This document shows positions 62,071 through 64,000 of a stretch of DNA of 64,000 nt, in pieces; the first letter of the stretch is position 1; every line of letters begins with the position of its first letter. Origin of the DNA: Stentor coeruleus (Eukaryota > Ciliophora > Heterotrichea > Heterotrichida > Stentoridae); contig MPUH01000133.1 in NCBI GenBank assembly GCA_001970955.1, positions 33,984-97,983 on the forward strand, read 5' to 3'. The notes under the pieces were generated by a model. The model saw only the letters and a program-made list of their open reading frames with translations, was not told the origin of the DNA and searched no databases. A program made the position numbers and the translations under genes.

Positions 62071-62754
62071 TTATCTTTTATTAATAATATCCTCAAAGCA
62101 CTTAACAAACTCTTCAGCAACTTCATCTTTAGCACACACAACGCATATAGCTTTATTTCCTCCAGGTTGCTGCTTAAGTAAAACCTCAACATCTTTTTTC
62201 CCATCATGCTTCTCTTTACATTTTTTCTCTTTGATCACAATTTTACTTTCTTTATAAACTAACCCAGTAAATAGCACTTTTTTGATACAATTTCTAAAGA
62301 CAAGAAGGACAATTTTTTCATCATTTGATCTGTGGAATTCAAAAGATCCCTTGCCTTTATTGACTGTGTTTACATATAATTTGCATTCGGTTGTGCAAAT
62401 GAGCTTATATTGACTTTGAGTGCTTGGGAGGATTTTGCGCGGAGTTATTATTTCGACTGGGTTAAGTTCTTGAAGGAATTGATTAGTTTTTTCTAGATAA
62501 TCTGGGGCTTTAAGTGAATTTAGTAAGCTAAGATAGCTAGATGGCGCTTCAGTAAGTGGAGCAATTTCGCATTTAGTCACTTGAGGAGGGGGGAGCTTAG
62601 ATGGTTCAGGATCACAGATTTTTTTTATGGCCCTAGTCTTGTAGATTATTCGCTTGGAAGGAGTATATTCTTCAGGCTCTGTACTATATGGATCATCGTA
62701 TTCTGGGATAGTATCCTTTTCTGGAACTATTTGTATTGATGCCCGCCTTTTCAT
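62071..62754 (-). CDS. Protein with Ran-binding/PH-like C-terminal domain (227 aa)
   Basis: The first 110 residues are Pro/Ser/Glu-rich and disordered (IPEYDDPYSTEPEEY, PEPSKLPPPQ). Residues about 113-225 form a PH-like domain: YKLICTTECKLYVN, NKGKGSFEFHRS, IVLLVFRNCIKKVLFTG and a closing amphipathic helix DEVAEEFVKCFEDI. The GKG turn and the VFRN strand resemble Ran-binding domains of RanBP1/NUP50, so a nuclear-transport role is possible, alongside the importin alpha in this window; similarity is weak. The stop codon is only 7 bp upstream of the next gene's ATG. Confidence 0.6.
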   Translation of the reverse strand: MKRRASIQIVPEKDTIPEYDDPYSTEPEEYTPSKRIIYKTRAIKKICDPEPSKLPPPQVTKCEIAPLTEAPSSYLSLLNSLKAPDYLEKTNQFLQELNPVEIITPRKILPSTQSQYKLICTTECKLYVNTVNKGKGSFEFHRSNDEKIVLLVFRNCIKKVLFTGLVYKESKIVIKEKKCKEKHDGKKDVEVLLKQQPGGNKAICVVCAKDEVAEEFVKCFEDIINKR

Positions 62755-63529
62755 TTATATTTTTGATTTATATTAGTATATAAAAATTGGTTTATAAATA
62801 AGTGTAACTTTTATGCTATATACTCCTTATTCTAAGTTAATCTCAGCTCAGTTTGAGATCTCGTAAATTTTTAGATTTAAAAGAATAAATTAGTAAAATT
62901 TTATTTTCTCTGAATTTCACTGTAAAAATCACTAAATTACTCAACTCTACAATTAGTTTTATATCTGAAATATGATAAAGTTATTAGCTCCCACATGTGT
63001 AATAAATCCTCGCCTGACACAACCAATTAAGCCTTGCTTTAAATGAAACATATTAGTTTAAAATTCAGAATATTTTTTAAATTGTTTTCTCTCTGAAAAT
63101 TTTCAAGAGAACCTCAGAATTATATCCTCCTTTGACAAATGATTTTCTATAAAAAGAATTTTAGATAATCTAATTAACTATTAATTAAGGATTTTAAAAA
63201 CAAATGCAATGCTTTCTTGAATATTAAAAATGCATTTCTCAATATTGTGAGATTAATAAACTTTGTAATATTATCTCTCTAAAAACCGATTTATTTATTT
63301 AGCGATTAGATAAGTGCTAAGCTAATATAAATAAACTCTGAAATTCATGTTAAAATAACTATTTAAAGGGATTAATTCTATCTAGTTTGAACTTGAAAAA
63401 ATATAAGTTAATTTAGAAAATTAAAGTCAGGCTAAAAATATAAACTTTTCCTATTAAAAATTATATTGAGTGTTGATACTTCGTTGTTGATTATAATATA
63501 CTAGGAAGATACACCACAGATGATTTTTA
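62755..63529. other. Intergenic, about 0.8 kb
   Basis: AT-rich with balanced G and C after the first 100 bp. No coding frame or RNA gene is recognised; it could include the end of the transposon remnant to the right. Confidence 0.45.
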
Positions 63530-64000
63530 TTGACTATTCTCCAAATGAAAAGATCTAAATAGGTCTAATAGTGCTAGTTCTATTTCTGGCAGAAATTTGA
63601 TGTTTGATATCATTCCAAGTACCTTAATCACATTTTATGCACTTGAGTATCAGGATTTTTATATTGTAAGCTGTAATTAACAATTAAATGCTCATAATAA
63701 TTCTTTAGATCATTATATCCCTTCCAACCATCAGCAATGATTACACTTTAAGCATGAACGTGATTCAAAATAATATTTTTTTGTGTCATTTGCATGAATA
63801 GAAATAACTTTTTATCAGGTGAGCCACCAAAACCTCCAAGAACTCATGCACCAGATACATAATGCCCCCTATTATGCCTCCGCTTCACGAATTTATATTC
63901 ATCAATTTGAACTGTATATCCTTTACCACCTATCATTTCATTTATTTTCACAACTTATATTTGAATTCTTTAAAATAGTTTGTAATGGGAGATGATAGTC
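63530..64000 (-). pseudogene. Decayed Merlin/IS1595 (ISXO2-like) transposase, cut by window edge
   Basis: The minus strand reads the core of an ISXO2-like DDE transposase, the family behind eukaryotic Merlin elements and bacterial IS1595/IS1016. Seen are MIGGKGYTVQIDEYKF (first catalytic Asp), KRRHNRGHYVSG, VLGGFGGSPDKK, SVIIADGWKGYNDL (second Asp), YEHLIVNYSLQY and, in another frame, GTWNDIKHQISARN. Stops interrupt it: TGA at a usually Trp position before VLGG, TAA before SVIIAD, and a stop plus frameshift at the third catalytic Glu. The helix-turn-helix half would lie past the right edge. It is an old, inactive copy. Terminal inverted repeats were not found within the window. Confidence 0.8.

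Noticed and set aside
2875-62754. TGA=Trp genetic code (Blepharisma-like)
   Set aside because: Conserved proteins such as RPL5, the calpain, kinases and WD40 domains read through with TGG for Trp and need no TGA; the single TGA at a Trp position is in a decayed transposase.
1-64000. CRISPR array, bacterial operon or insertion sequence
   Set aside because: There are no spacer-repeat structures, Shine-Dalgarno sites or bacterial gene order; the 120-bp and 60-bp repeats are protein-coding, and the one transposase is a eukaryotic Merlin-type fossil.
1-64000. tRNA or rRNA genes
   Set aside because: No cloverleaf-like stretch with a clear B-box and no GC-richer structured segment was noticed by eye; a covariance search could not be run.

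Overview
The window looks like macronuclear DNA of a ciliate, most probably a heterotrich close to Stentor. The DNA is AT-rich, genes are short and densely packed, and most coding regions are uninterrupted. Four genes are rejoined into conserved proteins only by removing introns of exactly 15 nt (32980-32994, 39822-39836, 54600-54614, 59512-59526), a heterotrich hallmark. Trp is encoded by TGG throughout conserved proteins, so the code looks standard, which argues against Blepharisma (TGA=Trp). No complete gene called here ends in TGA. Species assignment is an inference; no rRNA, telomere or tRNA was recognised.

Layout. 1-2.9 kb: a Cys/His-rich tandem-repeat protein running off the left edge, with decayed relatives of its repeats upstream. 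2.9-7.5 kb: a large WD40-propeller/TRP-like channel fusion, then a damaged Vms1/ANKZF1-like (VLRF1) locus. 7.6-20 kb: an IQ/DUF4378 protein, a SET-domain methyltransferase, a calpain without its catalytic Cys and His, a Lys-rich tail-anchored protein and ribosomal protein L5 (uL18). 20-30 kb: a membrane J-protein, a Cid1-type nucleotidyltransferase lacking two of three catalytic Asp, a cAMP-receptor-like 7TM protein, an acylated LRR protein, a small unknown gene and a divergent H2B. 30-45 kb: importin alpha, a site-1-protease-like subtilase, a GBP-like GTPase sharing a 20-bp promoter gap with a coiled-coil gene, a DYRK kinase, a CAMK/AMPK-like kinase and 2-hydroxyacyl-CoA lyase. 45-64 kb: a RING-CH ligase, proteasome subunit Rpn9, a secreted protein, a small possible ubiquitin-fold gene, an ArfGAP, a TPR-like protein, an LRR-ankyrin protein, an unknown gene, a CDK5RAP1-type methylthiotransferase, a pair of tandem genes 7 bp apart (one Ran-binding-like, one coiled-coil/EF-hand-like), and at the right edge a fossil Merlin/IS1595-type transposase.

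These are mostly unrelated housekeeping, signalling and cytoskeletal genes rather than one pathway. The most notable patterns are genome-scale: a strong strand skew that tracks gene orientation (leaders almost free of G, trailers almost free of C), the 15-nt introns with a fixed TA at positions 9-10, extreme packing (abutting stop codons, a 7-bp tandem spacer, a 20-bp divergent promoter), and several probable pseudo-enzymes. The best candidates for something undescribed are the C-x4-C-x6-H-x3-C array at the left edge and the WD40-channel fusion. Two single N bases mark assembly joins with unmerged duplicated flanks; one breaks the lyase gene.
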